Assembly (NCBI GenBank): GCA_017540815.1
Contig: JAFYAI010000133.1
Span: forward strand, 1 to 38,690
Length of the DNA stretch: 38,690 nt
Source of the DNA: Spirochaetales bacterium
Lineage (GTDB): Bacteria > Spirochaetota > GWE2-31-10 > MWDO01
Reading direction: 5' to 3'
Both the position numbers and the translations under genes were made by a program. The notes beneath the pieces were generated by a model. The model worked only from the letters and a program-made list of their open reading frames with translations. It had not been told where the DNA came from and ran no database searches. Position 1 is the first letter of the stretch. Each line of letters begins with the position of its first letter. Positions 23,799 to 33,190 of the stretch are shown in pieces.

Positions 23799-24410
23799 AT
23801 GAAGCGTATATACATCTTTTTATTTCTGATTATCACATTCTGTCTGAATGCTTTCGAGCAGGACGGAGTATCGAGTTGGTACGGTCCTAACTTCCACGGC
23901 AAGATGACTGCCAACGGGGAGATATTCAATACGGCAGACTACACTGCCGCACACCGCAGTCTGCCGTTTAACAGTGTGATCAAAGTCACATCTCTTGACA
24001 ACGGCAAAACAGTCTTCGTCAGAGTGACAGACCGAGGTCCGTTCGCTAAGGACCGCATCCTTGACCTGTCTAATGCTGCAGCGAAACAGCTCGACATGCT
24101 CAAGACCGGCACTACCCGTGTCCACATCGACCTTATCCGCGAGGGCGACGGCAAATATTACAATCCGTCCAACAAGCACTTCGCCGGCAAAAAATATGAC
24201 ATAATCATCGCTACATATAAGGAAGAAAAATACTGCGATGCGTTTATCAAAAAACTCGCAGACTACAGCGTTCAACCGATCAAACAAAAAGGCAAAAACC
24301 ACGGTACATATCGGCTTATTCTCAAAGACCTAACCTACACGCAGATGCAGTTTAACAGGATTAGGATTGACAATGCCGGGTGTCACAGTTATAAGGTGGA
24401 GACGCATTAA
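23799..24410 (+). CDS. rlpA: RlpA-type septal/peptidoglycan double-psi beta-barrel protein
   Basis: 203 residues. A signal peptide (1 to about 18) has no lipobox cysteine at the end, so unlike E. coli RlpA it is probably not lipidated. The RlpA double-psi beta-barrel spans about 22-115 with the family hallmarks SSWYGPNFHGKMTANGE and VRVTDRGPF (D78 being the conserved aspartate). The last 75 residues resemble a SPOR domain (YDIIIATYKEEKYCDAFIKKL), which binds denuded septal glycan. RlpA proteins are lytic transglycosylases or structural septal-ring parts. No Shine-Dalgarno is seen; the mRNA leader should be very short. A long palindrome follows the stop. Confidence 0.85.
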   Translation: MKRIYIFLFLIITFCLNAFEQDGVSSWYGPNFHGKMTANGEIFNTADYTAAHRSLPFNSVIKVTSLDNGKTVFVRVTDRGPFAKDRILDLSNAAAKQLDMLKTGTTRVHIDLIREGDGKYYNPSNKHFAGKKYDIIIATYKEEKYCDAFIKKLADYSVQPIKQKGKNHGTYRLILKDLTYTQMQFNRIRIDNAGCHSYKVETH

Positions 24411-24421
24411 ATTGGTGAAAC

Positions 24422-24481
24422 AAACCGGCTGATAAATTCTTCATTTTTTTGCAAAAAAATGAAGAATTTATCAGCCGGTTT
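24422..24481. terminator. 60-bp perfect palindrome between rlpA and the Rpn gene
   Basis: 29-bp arms (24422-24450 and 24453-24481) around a self-complementary GC, so the whole 60 bp is a perfect palindrome with GGCTGATAAATTCTTC as its unique portion. It ends rlpA on the plus strand. It is longer than an ordinary terminator needs and could extrude as a cruciform. Confidence 0.85.
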
Positions 24482-24537
24482 TTCATTTCGTGCGTTATAT
24501 ATAAGGGGTGTAAGTTTTCTAAGCAGGAGTATTAAAT

Positions 24538-25404
24538 ATGAAAAAACGAACAAGCACACCATTGGATTACATGAACCCAAAAGTCGATTTTGCATTCAAA
24601 TATGTATTCGGCAATCCGGACTATCCTGAGATCACAATATCACTGCTCAATGCTGTTCTGTCACTGCCGCTTGACAAACAGATCGTCAAAGTCAGGATTG
24701 CTAATCCAACACTTGGCAGACGCACACAAGATGACAAATATTCCGTTATGGATATACGAGCCATCGCCAATGACAATACGCATATCAATATCGAAATGCA
24801 GATAGCGAACAAAGGCGACATGATTCCGCGAACACTTCATTATATGAGCAGAATGATCTCTGATCAGCTGAAAAGCGGAATGCCATATTCTGAGTTACAG
24901 CAAGCGATTTGTATTAATTTTCTTGATTTTGAATTATTTCACAGCAATAAAAATATTCATAATGTTTTTCGCTATCGAAATGAAAATAATGAAATATTGA
25001 CGAATTTAACGCAAATTCATTTTGTAGAGTTGCCAAAAATCAAAAAAGATGGTATAATCGATAATGAGATGCTGAAGAATTGGGTGAATTTTATCAATGA
25101 TCCAAAGTCGAAGGAGGTCGATATGTTGATTTGTGAACATGCAGAGATTAATAAGGCTCGCAATATATTGAGTATGTCCAATCTTAAACAGAGAATACTA
25201 CAAAAATATTATGACCGACAAGACAGACTCTTAGAGAAAAACAGCTGGGAAGCGTATGGCAAAAGGCAAAAAGAAGCAGGCTTCGCCGAAGGCTCTCACT
25301 CAAAAGCTATTGAGACAGCACACAACTTACTGCAAATGGGATTATCAAAAGAACAGGTTGCTCAGGGGACAGGTCTATCACTCTCCGAGATACAGGATTT
25401 ATAA
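24538..25404 (+). CDS. Rpn/PDDEXK_2-family nuclease (recombination-promoting nuclease type)
   Basis: 288 residues, normal family length. The N-terminus DYMNPKVDFAFKYVFG, then MDIRA and NIEMQI give the PD-(D/E)xK core of the Rpn family (the D of MDIR, and E with Q of EMQ in place of ExK, which is usual in this family). The C-terminus has the typical KRQKEAGFAEG segment and a helix-turn-helix-like end (GLSKEQVAQGTGLSLSEIQ). These proteins cut DNA and stimulate RecA-independent recombination; despite the old name 'transposase' no inverted repeats flank it. AGGAG lies 8 nt before the ATG. The gene is somewhat more A/T-rich in the middle than its neighbours. It is probably monocistronic, between the palindrome and a weak convergent terminator. 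Confidence 0.85.
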   Translation: MKKRTSTPLDYMNPKVDFAFKYVFGNPDYPEITISLLNAVLSLPLDKQIVKVRIANPTLGRRTQDDKYSVMDIRAIANDNTHINIEMQIANKGDMIPRTLHYMSRMISDQLKSGMPYSELQQAICINFLDFELFHSNKNIHNVFRYRNENNEILTNLTQIHFVELPKIKKDGIIDNEMLKNWVNFINDPKSKEVDMLICEHAEINKARNILSMSNLKQRILQKYYDRQDRLLEKNSWEAYGKRQKEAGFAEGSHSKAIETAHNLLQMGLSKEQVAQGTGLSLSEIQDL

Positions 25405-25453
25405 AAAAAGAAATTTTCTCTACACATAGATGCGGAATGAACATTTCTTTTTT
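25404..25453. terminator. Weak long-loop convergent terminator
   Basis: 11-bp arms of A/T-rich sequence (25404-25414 and 25443-25453) with a 28-nt loop, between the convergent Rpn and helicase genes. It is the only structure available in the 50-nt gap. Confidence 0.4.
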
Positions 25454-25454
25454 C

Positions 25455-27422
25455 CTATTTTCCCTCCCAACTTTTCAATAGTGCAGCTAATTTCTCATCA
25501 GGATCAGTTTCCTCTTCTTCCTCCGAGTTAATCAGCAGTTCCTCCGGAATCTCCGCTATAAACGGCGACGGCTCGGACTGCGTCACTACTCCGAAACGGC
25601 CTCTCGATGCCGGATATGAGAGGAATAACTTCTCTCTGGCACGCGTTACGGCAACATAGAACAGCCGCCGCTCCTCCGCATCGCTGCCTGTATCTTCCAC
25701 AGCTCTGGCACTTGGGATAAGTCCGTCTTCCAATCCGACGATAAATACGACTTTGAACTCCAATCCTTTCGATGCGTGGATAGTCATCATGTTAATCTGA
25801 TTGGACTCATCATCGCCATCATCTTTCTGTGCAAGCATAATCTTCTGCAGATAATCATAGAGATTAGGATCAAAATTATCCGGATCATTCTCATAGCGGG
25901 CGATGGACTCACTCAGCTGATTAATGTTATTCATACGCATCGAAACTTTAGACAGGACTTTCAGATCTGCAAGCAGTTTGCTCTGATAGTCGATCTCCGC
26001 CACAAGCTCACGAACAGTGCGTGCGATATTCTTAGGCTTGAAGACTTTCGACTTATATTTCTCGATCAGATTATAGAAGTCTTCCAGATACGGAGTTGCT
26101 TTTGGCAAGACATTGTTATCGATATAATATTTCAGTCCGCTGTAGAGACTGCAGTTAGCCTCGCGTGCAAACTCCATTATCGATTGGAGAGTCACATTGC
26201 CGATACCGCGTTTCGGATTGTTGATGATGCGTATGAATGCCACTTCATCATCCTGATTGGCGAGGAACCGCAGATAAGCCATAATGTCGCGAATCTCCTC
26301 ACGGTCGAAGAACTTCATCGAACCTATAATATTATAAGGAAGATTATACTCACGCATCGCCTCTTCCAGCGGACGCGACTGGAAGTTCTGCCTGAACAGT
26401 ATGCCGACATCGGAGAGTTTATACCCCTTGTTTTTATATTCCAGAATGCCGTTACGCACGAAGAGAGCCTCGTCATCCTCGTCAGCAGCCTCGTAATATG
26501 TGATCTTCTCACCGGCTTCACCGCTTGTCCACAGCACTTTGTCCTTGCGAATGGCATTATTCTTGATGATAGCATTTGCAGCAGCGAGGATGTTGCCAGT
26601 CGAACGATAGTTCTGCTCCAGCCGCACCTCATACACAGGATCGAAATCACGCTCGAACAGTGCGAAAATATCACCAATCGCCCCACGCCACGAGTATATC
26701 GACTGATCGTCATCACCGACGACCGAGATATTGCGGTGCTGCTCAGCAAGGCATTTCATAAAACGATACTGCATAAGCGAAGTGTCCTGATACTCATCGA
26801 CAAGGATATAGTCCCACTTCTTCTGATATTTTCGCAGAATATCAGGATTTCTCTGAAAAATCTCCAGCGGCAGTTTTATAAGATCATCGAAATCAACAGC
26901 ATTGTGCAGTTTGAGATTATATTGATATTTCTGAAATATCGCATCGTAGTTAGGATCATCGAATCCGCTGCCGAGATTCATCTTGAGCAGACTCATCTTG
27001 CTGACGGTCTGATACGGATCATAGTCATCCTCCGGCAGACGCAGTTCCATCAATATATCCCTGATGATCTTCATACAGTCACGGTCGTCATATATTGAGA
27101 ATTTACTGCCGTATCCTGCCGCTGCGATGTCATGCTTTAATATAAACAGTCCGAGAGAATGAAATGTCGAGATAAAAGGCTTGTCTTTCATCTTGGGCAG
27201 CAATGAGGCAACACGCTCTTTCATCTCCTTCGCAGCCTTATTGGTGAATGTCACAGCCAAGATCTTGTCAGGAGCAACGCCCTGCGATATAAGATACGCA
27301 ATCTTATAAGTTATAACTCGTGTCTTGCCCGATCCGGCACCGGCCAATATTACAGAAGGTCCGTCCTTGTGGGTAACGGACAGATATTGTTCGTTATTGA
27401 GAAGTTTTTTCAGATCTGTCAT
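25455..27422 (-). CDS. pcrA: UvrD/PcrA/Rep-family superfamily 1A DNA helicase
   Basis: 655 residues. SF1A helicase motifs run in order: Q motif LNNEQ, motif I (Walker A) GAGSGKT at 28-34, Ia AVTFTNKAAKEMKERV, II LVDEYQDT, III GDDDQSIYSWRGA, IV LEQNYRST, V MTIHASKGLEFKVVF and VI VAVTRAREKL. It unwinds DNA 3'-5' in repair and replication restart. It is shorter than typical PcrA (about 720) because the C-terminal tail is reduced, so the pcrA/uvrD/rep choice is not certain. There is no Shine-Dalgarno; the ATG comes 1 nt after the murI stop, so translation is probably coupled to murI. Confidence 0.9.
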   Translation of the reverse strand: MTDLKKLLNNEQYLSVTHKDGPSVILAGAGSGKTRVITYKIAYLISQGVAPDKILAVTFTNKAAKEMKERVASLLPKMKDKPFISTFHSLGLFILKHDIAAAGYGSKFSIYDDRDCMKIIRDILMELRLPEDDYDPYQTVSKMSLLKMNLGSGFDDPNYDAIFQKYQYNLKLHNAVDFDDLIKLPLEIFQRNPDILRKYQKKWDYILVDEYQDTSLMQYRFMKCLAEQHRNISVVGDDDQSIYSWRGAIGDIFALFERDFDPVYEVRLEQNYRSTGNILAAANAIIKNNAIRKDKVLWTSGEAGEKITYYEAADEDDEALFVRNGILEYKNKGYKLSDVGILFRQNFQSRPLEEAMREYNLPYNIIGSMKFFDREEIRDIMAYLRFLANQDDEVAFIRIINNPKRGIGNVTLQSIMEFAREANCSLYSGLKYYIDNNVLPKATPYLEDFYNLIEKYKSKVFKPKNIARTVRELVAEIDYQSKLLADLKVLSKVSMRMNNINQLSESIARYENDPDNFDPNLYDYLQKIMLAQKDDGDDESNQINMMTIHASKGLEFKVVFIVGLEDGLIPSARAVEDTGSDAEERRLFYVAVTRAREKLFLSYPASRGRFGVVTQSEPSPFIAEIPEELLINSEEEEETDPDEKLAALLKSWEGK

Positions 27423-27423
27423 C

Positions 27424-28230
27424 TTAGTTTAAGTTGGATATCTCCCTTATCGTGATGTCGTTGAATATGTCAAGAAATTCGTTAAACTGCTCGTATCTCC
27501 GCAGAATGTTCCGATCATCCTTGCTCAATATCAGCAGGTGATGCGGATCTTTGTCAATCACACCTTTCGGCAGCAGCGATACGGCTCGCTTAGAAACACC
27601 TTCGCGAGAGTCGATGATCTCCACTCCCTTGCCAAAGTATCGCCGAATGTCATCAAACAAAAACGAATAATGTGTACACCCCAACACAAGACTATCGATG
27701 TCCTTCTCTTTGAACTCTGACAGCTCCGACTCGATAACCGCTGCTACATCAGCCGAAGTGAAGAAGTGTTCTGCAGCATCGACTAAAAGTCTTGACGGTT
27801 TGAGAAAAACCTGCTTATTCTTGGCAAATTTCTCGATAAGTCCCTGCACATATCCCTGCTTCAGAGTTGTTTCTGTCGCCACTACACCGATCCGACCATT
27901 CTTAGTGTGCTGAGCGGCAGTCTTTATCGCAGGCACAGTTCCTACGATAGGTATATTATTAATGCGAGACCTGAGCAGATCGAGAGCCGACACGCTCGCC
28001 GTATTGCAGGCGATTACTATCATTGCAATGTCATAATCCATGCTCACATCATTATATATATTGCACAATATATCGCCGATATACGCCTCATCCTTAGTTC
28101 CATAAGGATAATTAAACACATCAGCATAATGAATCACATTAGCATTAGGCTTCTTATCAAGGAATGCCCTCACTATCGACAGCCCGCCAATCCCAGAATC
28201 TATAAACATTACATATTTTTTATCAAACAT
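27424..28230 (-). CDS. murI: Glutamate racemase
   Basis: 268 residues, normal length. It interconverts L- and D-glutamate for peptidoglycan synthesis, in the cytoplasm without cofactor. Signature parts: IDSGIGG with D11 and S12, the catalytic cysteine C75 in VIACNTAS, and the second C185 in VLGCTHYSF. The ATG is exactly 6 nt past a TATACT and has no Shine-Dalgarno, so a leaderless mRNA is expected. It is first in a two-gene unit with the helicase. Its promoter lies inside the hairpin 28245-28285. Confidence 0.95.
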   Translation of the reverse strand: MFDKKYVMFIDSGIGGLSIVRAFLDKKPNANVIHYADVFNYPYGTKDEAYIGDILCNIYNDVSMDYDIAMIVIACNTASVSALDLLRSRINNIPIVGTVPAIKTAAQHTKNGRIGVVATETTLKQGYVQGLIEKFAKNKQVFLKPSRLLVDAAEHFFTSADVAAVIESELSEFKEKDIDSLVLGCTHYSFLFDDIRRYFGKGVEIIDSREGVSKRAVSLLPKGVIDKDPHHLLILSKDDRNILRRYEQFNEFLDIFNDITIREISNLN

Positions 28231-28236
28231 GGCGAT

Positions 28237-28265
28237 AGTATAGCAAAAAAATCACAAATAATCAA
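28237..28265 (-). promoter_or_regulatory. Hairpin-embedded leaderless promoter of murI
   Basis: -35 TTGATT (28260-28265) spans the hairpin loop, the spacer is 17 nt, -10 is TATACT (28237-28242), then 6 nt and the ATG at 28230. Confidence 0.7.
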
Positions 28266-28285
28266 AGATTATTTGTGATTTTTTT
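28245..28285. terminator. Hairpin carrying the murI promoter
   Basis: 19-bp arms (28245-28263 and 28267-28285) with loop AAA and flanking A7/T7. It is the second hairpin downstream of the VWA gene, which already has its own at 28302-28341, so its main value may be in insulating or forming the murI promoter. Confidence 0.75.
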
Positions 28286-28301
28286 ATTGAATTAGTCAAA
28301 C

Positions 28302-28341
28302 AAAAAACTGAGATTTTGCAACAGCAAAATCTCAGTTTTTT
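28302..28341 (-). terminator. Terminator of the VWA protein gene
   Basis: 18-bp perfect arms (28302-28319 and 28324-28341), 4-nt loop, T6 on the minus strand, 15 nt after the stop. Confidence 0.85.
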
Positions 28342-28355
28342 CAAATATCTTCCTT

Positions 28356-29450
28356 CTATTTAAACGGTATGCACAATGTAATGAGCTTTATCCCATTCTT
28401 ACTCACTGCATTGGCTGCATCATGAATTGTGATGCCTGATCGTGTTTTGCGGTGTGGCGGAGCGTCGGCGATAAGGAATGCAACACGATTATCCGAGATA
28501 AACTCGAAGTCATTTAGCCGGATCAAAGCCTCATACACAGCTTCCGGGATGTCATCGCCGCCGCTGGCCCGCAAGGCTTTAACGGCTATCTGATAATCTT
28601 CCTCCTTGTCAGACAGCGGGTAAAGTTTATTAAGATATATATCACTGTAATCTTTATACAGCACAAATCCTATCCGCAGAGTTTTGACTTTATCGGCAAG
28701 CTGCACTTTTATCTTCTCCATTGCAGTTTTGAATGCCGGCATTTCATCATTCATAGACAGAGTTGTATCGAATACGAAGATGACTTCGGCAATATCGCCG
28801 CTCGGTATTCTGTCAGGCAACACATTAAGCAGGAAATCCTTGAACTTAATATCCTTGTCCTGCACGATCATCTCTCCGCCTGTCAGTTCACACAATTCTG
28901 CCATCGACGGCAACAGATCATCATGATACGAACTTTTGGAGTTATGCAGCCGCAGCGTTATCCACTGATCGGTGAATCCTCCGCTGTAGTCGGCAAATTC
29001 TTTAGCAAAGAATCTGGCATTTATCCGCATACCGGGATAGATCTTCATCTTGCCTTCTCTCCCCCAACTGTAGCCGTATATAACCTCTTCCGGCAGGAAG
29101 AAATGAAATGCTGCCCCAAGTTTCGGATGTATCTCCGGCGTAGAGTCCACAAGGAAGAATGCATCGTATTCCGTTTGGAGTATTTTACCGTCAAGGATGC
29201 GTGTCTCATTGCCATTGCACGGATAAAACTTCTCGGTCCGCAGCCCGTAGTTAGTCTTCTTCTTCTCAGGATCACGCTGAGACTCTGTGAGCAGTATCGA
29301 ACCTACATTGTCATATTTCTTGATATACAGTTCATAGCCGGTGTCAGACTTCAGAAATATGTAATCACGCGAAGTCATATCAGACACATCCCAAGCAAAT
29401 AAACCGAATTGCACAATTGTGAGACTAATAAAAAGCACAAACTTTTTCAT
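28356..29450 (-). CDS. Exported von Willebrand factor A domain protein
   Basis: 364 residues from the chosen start. The signal peptide MKKFVLFISLTIVQFGLFAW ends near residue 20; there is no lipobox. The middle 200 residues have no known domain. A VWA domain follows from about residue 215: MIDAS-like DTTLS (variant of DxSxS), a Gly-rich RASGGDDIPEAV and LIADAPPH, all in the expected order, so metal-dependent binding is likely. The start at 29450 is preferred over upstream ATGs (29456 and 29516) because it begins a proper signal peptide. No Shine-Dalgarno is seen; GAAAAT lies 6 nt before the ATG and could be a weak -10, but the matching -35 is poor. Confidence 0.75.
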   Translation of the reverse strand: MKKFVLFISLTIVQFGLFAWDVSDMTSRDYIFLKSDTGYELYIKKYDNVGSILLTESQRDPEKKKTNYGLRTEKFYPCNGNETRILDGKILQTEYDAFFLVDSTPEIHPKLGAAFHFFLPEEVIYGYSWGREGKMKIYPGMRINARFFAKEFADYSGGFTDQWITLRLHNSKSSYHDDLLPSMAELCELTGGEMIVQDKDIKFKDFLLNVLPDRIPSGDIAEVIFVFDTTLSMNDEMPAFKTAMEKIKVQLADKVKTLRIGFVLYKDYSDIYLNKLYPLSDKEEDYQIAVKALRASGGDDIPEAVYEALIRLNDFEFISDNRVAFLIADAPPHRKTRSGITIHDAANAVSKNGIKLITLCIPFK

Positions 29451-29560
29451 AGACATATTTTCGTCAAAATGTGTTATATACTGAAATTTTTCAGAAGAAA
29501 TGAGCAAAAAACTCACAGAAAAAGAAGATTTGCCGGTTTATCTGTATTCAAAAATTTATA

Positions 29561-29589
29561 TTGAAAAACATTAAAAAAAGTTGTATAAT
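29561..29589 (+). promoter_or_regulatory. Promoter of the glucokinase gene
   Basis: -35 TTGAAA (29561-29566), 17-nt spacer and -10 TATAAT (29584-29589), with a leader of about 25 nt containing AAAGGAG. Confidence 0.7.
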
Positions 29590-29620
29590 AGCAAAAATAT
29601 TTGTTGTAAAGGAGTCAGTA

Positions 29621-30565
29621 ATGGCTAAGTATTATGTTGGTATTGATGTAGGCGGCACATCCGCTAAGATTGGTTTGGTTAATGAGAAAGGTGAGATCGA
29701 GCGAAAAGAACAGGTCCAAACACTAAAAAGTCAAGACTGGCATGAGATTATCGATGAGTTTATCCGACCGGTCAGAGCGTGGTTTGATGAGAAGATCGAT
29801 ATTGTCGGGATAGGACTCGGTGCACCGGGATTTTTCAACAAGAACACCGGCTGTCTGCACAATTGTGAGAACATCCCAGGTCTGATCAATGCTCCTTTCG
29901 TAGAATACATGAAACAACAGTTCCCTGTTCCAGTCTATGCTGACAACGATGCGACTTGTGCCGCTATCGGCGAGCACATCTTCGGAGCAGGCCGCAAATA
30001 TACCGATTACTTAATGGTGACTGTCGGCACCGGCATTGGCGGTGGTCTCATTCTCAATGACAAAGTTTACCGAGGACGAGACGGTTATGCCGGAGAGTTA
30101 GGTCATGTTATAGCAGTTCCTGACGGCAAGCGATGCACATGCGGCAACAAAGGCTGTATCGAGTCTTACGCATCGGCAACTTCGATTATAGAGCGAGTCC
30201 GAGACGGTATCAAGAAAGGCTATATAACGAAAAGTTATGCAGATGTGAAGCCGGAAGAGATCAACGCCAAGATCGTCTGGGATAAGGCTCGTGCCGGATG
30301 TCAGTATTCCAAGGATGCTATCGACTCAGCAGCACGCTATCTCGGAATGTTCTTGGGCGGCATTGTCAATCTGCTCAACATTCAGGCTATCATTATCGGC
30401 GGCGGTGTTGCTGTAGAGGCAGATTTCATAGAGCGGATAAAATATTTCACATGTCAGTCGGCATGGCACACATTCACGCAGAATCTTGATGTTGTTGCCG
30501 CTGAACTGAAGAACAATGCCGGCATTATCGGTGCTGCGTCACTCGTGCTGGAAGCTCAGAAGTAA
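29621..30565 (+). CDS. glk: ROK-family glucokinase-type sugar kinase
   Basis: 314 residues. It phosphorylates glucose or a related hexose with ATP at the start of glycolysis. ROK features: the N-terminal phosphate loop GIDVGGTSAKIG (from residue 7), the catalytic aspartate in YADNDATCAAIGE, the ROK signature GTGIGGGLILN, and the zinc motif CTCGNKGCIES. Substrate choice among glucose, N-acetylmannosamine and allose cannot be settled here. The start at 29621 follows AAAGGAG by 8 nt; an earlier in-frame ATG at 29561 lies in the promoter and is rejected. Monocistronic, with a hairpin but no T run after it. Confidence 0.85.
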   Translation: MAKYYVGIDVGGTSAKIGLVNEKGEIERKEQVQTLKSQDWHEIIDEFIRPVRAWFDEKIDIVGIGLGAPGFFNKNTGCLHNCENIPGLINAPFVEYMKQQFPVPVYADNDATCAAIGEHIFGAGRKYTDYLMVTVGTGIGGGLILNDKVYRGRDGYAGELGHVIAVPDGKRCTCGNKGCIESYASATSIIERVRDGIKKGYITKSYADVKPEEINAKIVWDKARAGCQYSKDAIDSAARYLGMFLGGIVNLLNIQAIIIGGGVAVEADFIERIKYFTCQSAWHTFTQNLDVVAAELKNNAGIIGAASLVLEAQK

Positions 30566-30575
30566 GGATGTGCTG

Positions 30576-30608
30576 ACACGAATTGAACATGTTACGCTCA
30601 ATTCGTGT
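30576..30608 (+). other. Hairpin between glk and leuS
   Basis: Perfect 11-bp arms (30576-30586 and 30598-30608) with an 11-nt loop and no T run afterwards. It could stabilise the glk 3' end or regulate leuS; it is too short to be a T-box. Confidence 0.5.
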
Positions 30609-30651
30609 ATGACTAAGTATATGAAACAATTACTATATAAAGGAAGCAAAA

Positions 30652-33078
30652 ATGCGGGATTATGATTTTGCGTCCATTGAAAAAAAATGGCGAAAATACT
30701 GGGAAGAAAATAAGACATTCAAAGTAACGGAGGACGAGAAGTTCCCGAAAGATAAACGGTTGTATGTGTTGGATATGTTCCCATATCCTTCGGGAGCAGG
30801 TCTGCATGTTGGTCATCCTGAAGGGTACACTGCGACAGATATTTATTCGCGGTTCAAGAAGATGAACGGCTACAATGTGCTGCACCCGATGGGTTATGAC
30901 GCATTCGGACTGCCGGCTGAGAATTACGCTATTAAGACAGGAACTCACCCTGCTGACACGACTTATAAAAACATCGCCAAATTTCGCGATCAGATACAGT
31001 CATTCGGTTTCTGCTATGACTGGGATCGTGAGATCGCAACATGTGACGAGAAATATTACAAATGGACGCAGTGGATATTCCTGCAGCTGTTTAAGAAAGG
31101 CTTGGCTTATGAGAGCAAAGTTGCGATCAACTGGTGTCCGTCTTGTCTGACAGGTCTGGCAAATGAAGAAGTCAAAGACGGCAAATGTGAGCGATGCGGC
31201 TCGACTATCGAACGCCGACGCATCCGACAGTGGATGCTCAAGATCACAGCTTACGCCGACAGACTGCTGGAAGACCTCGATGAACTTGATTGGAATGAGT
31301 CCATCAAACTTATGCAGCGAAATTGGATCGGACGCTCCGAAGGTGCAGAAGTGAATTTCAAGATTGAAGGGCATGATGATGTGCTGACAGTATTCACAAC
31401 TCGCCCTGACACACTCTACGGTGCAACTTATATGGTTATGGCTCCGGAGCATCCGATCGTCAGCAAGATAACGACGGCTGACAAGAAAGCAGAAGTCGAA
31501 GCATATATCGCCGAGGCCGCTAAGAAATCTGACCTGCAGAGAACCGATCTTAACAAGGATAAAACAGGTGTTTGGACAGGGGCATTCGCGATCAATCCTG
31601 TCAATGGCAAGAAGATCCCGATATGGATCAGTGATTATGTTCTGATTGACTACGGAACAGGTGCGATCATGGCTGTACCTGCTCACGACACGAGAGACTT
31701 CGACTTCGCAAAAAAATTCAACATACCTATCATACAGGTCATCGCCAAAGACGGCAAGCCTATCGAAAATATGACTGAGGCTTATACCGAAGCAAGCGGC
31801 ACAATGATCAACTCCGGCGAATGGAACGGCATGGAGTCCGCAGTGCTGAAAAAAGAAGCTCCTTCTATCATTGAGAAGAAAGGCTTCGGTAAAAAAACTA
31901 TCAATTATAAACTGCGAGACTGGGTATTCTCACGACAGCGATATTGGGGCGAGCCGTTCCCGATTGTCCACTGTGACAAGTGCGGTATCGTGCCACTGCC
32001 GGAGACTGAACTGCCGCTGAAACTCCCTGCAGTCAAATCATACAAGCCGACAGGAACAGGCGACTCTCCGCTGGAAGGCATTACCGATTGGGTAAATACA
32101 AAATGTCCGAAATGCGGCGGTCCTGCTAAGCGTGAGACTAACACAATGCCGCAGTGGGCAGGCAGCTGCTGGTACTATCTGCGATATATGGATCCGACAA
32201 ATGAGAATGAGCTTGCTTCGCAGAAAGCGATCAGCTATTGGGAACCGGTCAATCTCTATGTCGGTGGTGCAGAACATGCGGTGCTTCACCTGCTCTATGC
32301 ACGATTCTGGCACAAAGTACTGTTCGATCTCGGCATCGTTCATACCAAAGAGCCGTTCCACGCACTGCGTAATCAGGGTATGATCCTCGGTGAGAATGGC
32401 GAAAAGATGAGTAAATCTCGCGGCAATGTCATTAATCCGGATGATGTCATTCGAGAGCACGGAGCTGACACTCTGCGAATGTATGAGATGTTTATGGGAC
32501 CTCTCAATGTCGATAAGCCGTGGAATACTCAGAGCATTTTCGGTGTTCGCCGTTTCCTGGAGAAAGTTTGGCGGCTCTTGGATAAAAATATTACTGATGG
32601 CAATGCTGACAGTGACGAAGTGATTAAGGCGATTAACAAGACGATTAAGATCGTCACCGAGAAGATCGAAACACTTGACTTCAATACTGCGATCAGCCAA
32701 ATGATGATCCTGCTCAACATCCTGCAGAAAGAAGACAACATCAGCAAAGAAACAATGAAGAAATTCGTGTTGATACTTCATCCTTTCGCTCCGTTTATCA
32801 CGGAAGAAATGTGGCAGGAACTTGGCGGACAGCCGTCACTGCTCAATCAGCCGTGGCCGGCTTATGACGAAAGCAAGATTGCCGATGAGACTGTTACGGT
32901 TGTATTCCAAGTCAATGGCAAAGTCCGCGGTAAAGCAGATGTTGCCAAAGGCTTGACCAATGACGAGCTTATTCAAGCGGCACTTGCCAATGACAAAGTC
33001 AAAGAATTTACTGCCGGCAAACAGATTATCAAACAGATCACTGTGCCGGATAAGTTGGTAAATATAGTTGTGAAGTGA
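30652..33078 (+). CDS. leuS: Leucyl-tRNA synthetase
   Basis: 808 residues, a normal bacterial length. It charges tRNA-Leu with leucine. The class I signature HVGH (52-55) lies in [17 protein letters not shown] is at 585-589. The CP1 editing domain carries the conserved TTRPDTLYG. Zinc-type cysteine clusters CPSC/CERC and CDKC/CPKC are present. The C-terminal domain ends in the usual NGKVRGK region. AAAGGAAG lies 6-7 nt before the ATG. A good hairpin follows the stop at 33087-33116. Confidence 0.97.
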   Translation: MRDYDFASIEKKWRKYWEENKTFKVTEDEKFPKDKRLYVLDMFPYPSGAGLHVGHPEGYTATDIYSRFKKMNGYNVLHPMGYDAFGLPAENYAIKTGTHPADTTYKNIAKFRDQIQSFGFCYDWDREIATCDEKYYKWTQWIFLQLFKKGLAYESKVAINWCPSCLTGLANEEVKDGKCERCGSTIERRRIRQWMLKITAYADRLLEDLDELDWNESIKLMQRNWIGRSEGAEVNFKIEGHDDVLTVFTTRPDTLYGATYMVMAPEHPIVSKITTADKKAEVEAYIAEAAKKSDLQRTDLNKDKTGVWTGAFAINPVNGKKIPIWISDYVLIDYGTGAIMAVPAHDTRDFDFAKKFNIPIIQVIAKDGKPIENMTEAYTEASGTMINSGEWNGMESAVLKKEAPSIIEKKGFGKKTINYKLRDWVFSRQRYWGEPFPIVHCDKCGIVPLPETELPLKLPAVKSYKPTGTGDSPLEGITDWVNTKCPKCGGPAKRETNTMPQWAGSCWYYLRYMDPTNENELASQKAISYWEPVNLYVGGAEHAVLHLLYARFWHKVLFDLGIVHTKEPFHALRNQGMILGENGEKMSKSRGNVINPDDVIREHGADTLRMYEMFMGPLNVDKPWNTQSIFGVRRFLEKVWRLLDKNITDGNADSDEVIKAINKTIKIVTEKIETLDFNTAISQMMILLNILQKEDNISKETMKKFVLILHPFAPFITEEMWQELGGQPSLLNQPWPAYDESKIADETVTVVFQVNGKVRGKADVAKGLTNDELIQAALANDKVKEFTAGKQIIKQITVPDKLVNIVVK

Positions 33079-33086
33079 AAAAGTAT

Positions 33087-33116
33087 AAAAAAATGTGCCT
33101 CACGGCACATTTTTTT
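33087..33116 (+). terminator. Terminator of leuS
   Basis: 13-bp perfect arms (33087-33099 and 33104-33116) with loop TCAC, A7/T7 flanks. Confidence 0.88.
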
Positions 33117-33151
33117 ATCAAATTTACTCATCCATGAAGAATAACTTACAT

Positions 33152-33182
33152 AAAAAAAAGAACTTCATTATATGAAGTTCTT
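33152..33182 (-). terminator. Terminator of the tRNA transcript
   Basis: Arms centred on GAACTTCA/TGAAGTTC with a 5-nt loop, followed by T8 on the minus strand, 9 nt after the tRNA-Tyr 3' end. Confidence 0.85.
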
Positions 33183-33190
33183 GAAAAATC

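Noticed and set aside
24538..25404. Insertion sequence around the Rpn-family gene
   Set aside because: No terminal inverted repeats or target duplications flank it; Rpn proteins are nucleases despite their old transposase name.
25776..27098. Long 440-codon plus-strand reading frame inside the helicase gene
   Set aside because: It is antisense to an unmistakable helicase gene, and its composition (Ile/His-rich) is what complementary coding gives.
30566..30651. T-box or leucine attenuator in front of leuS
   Set aside because: The leader is under 90 nt, lacks the T-box consensus, and the hairpin at 30576-30608 has no T run or competing antiterminator.
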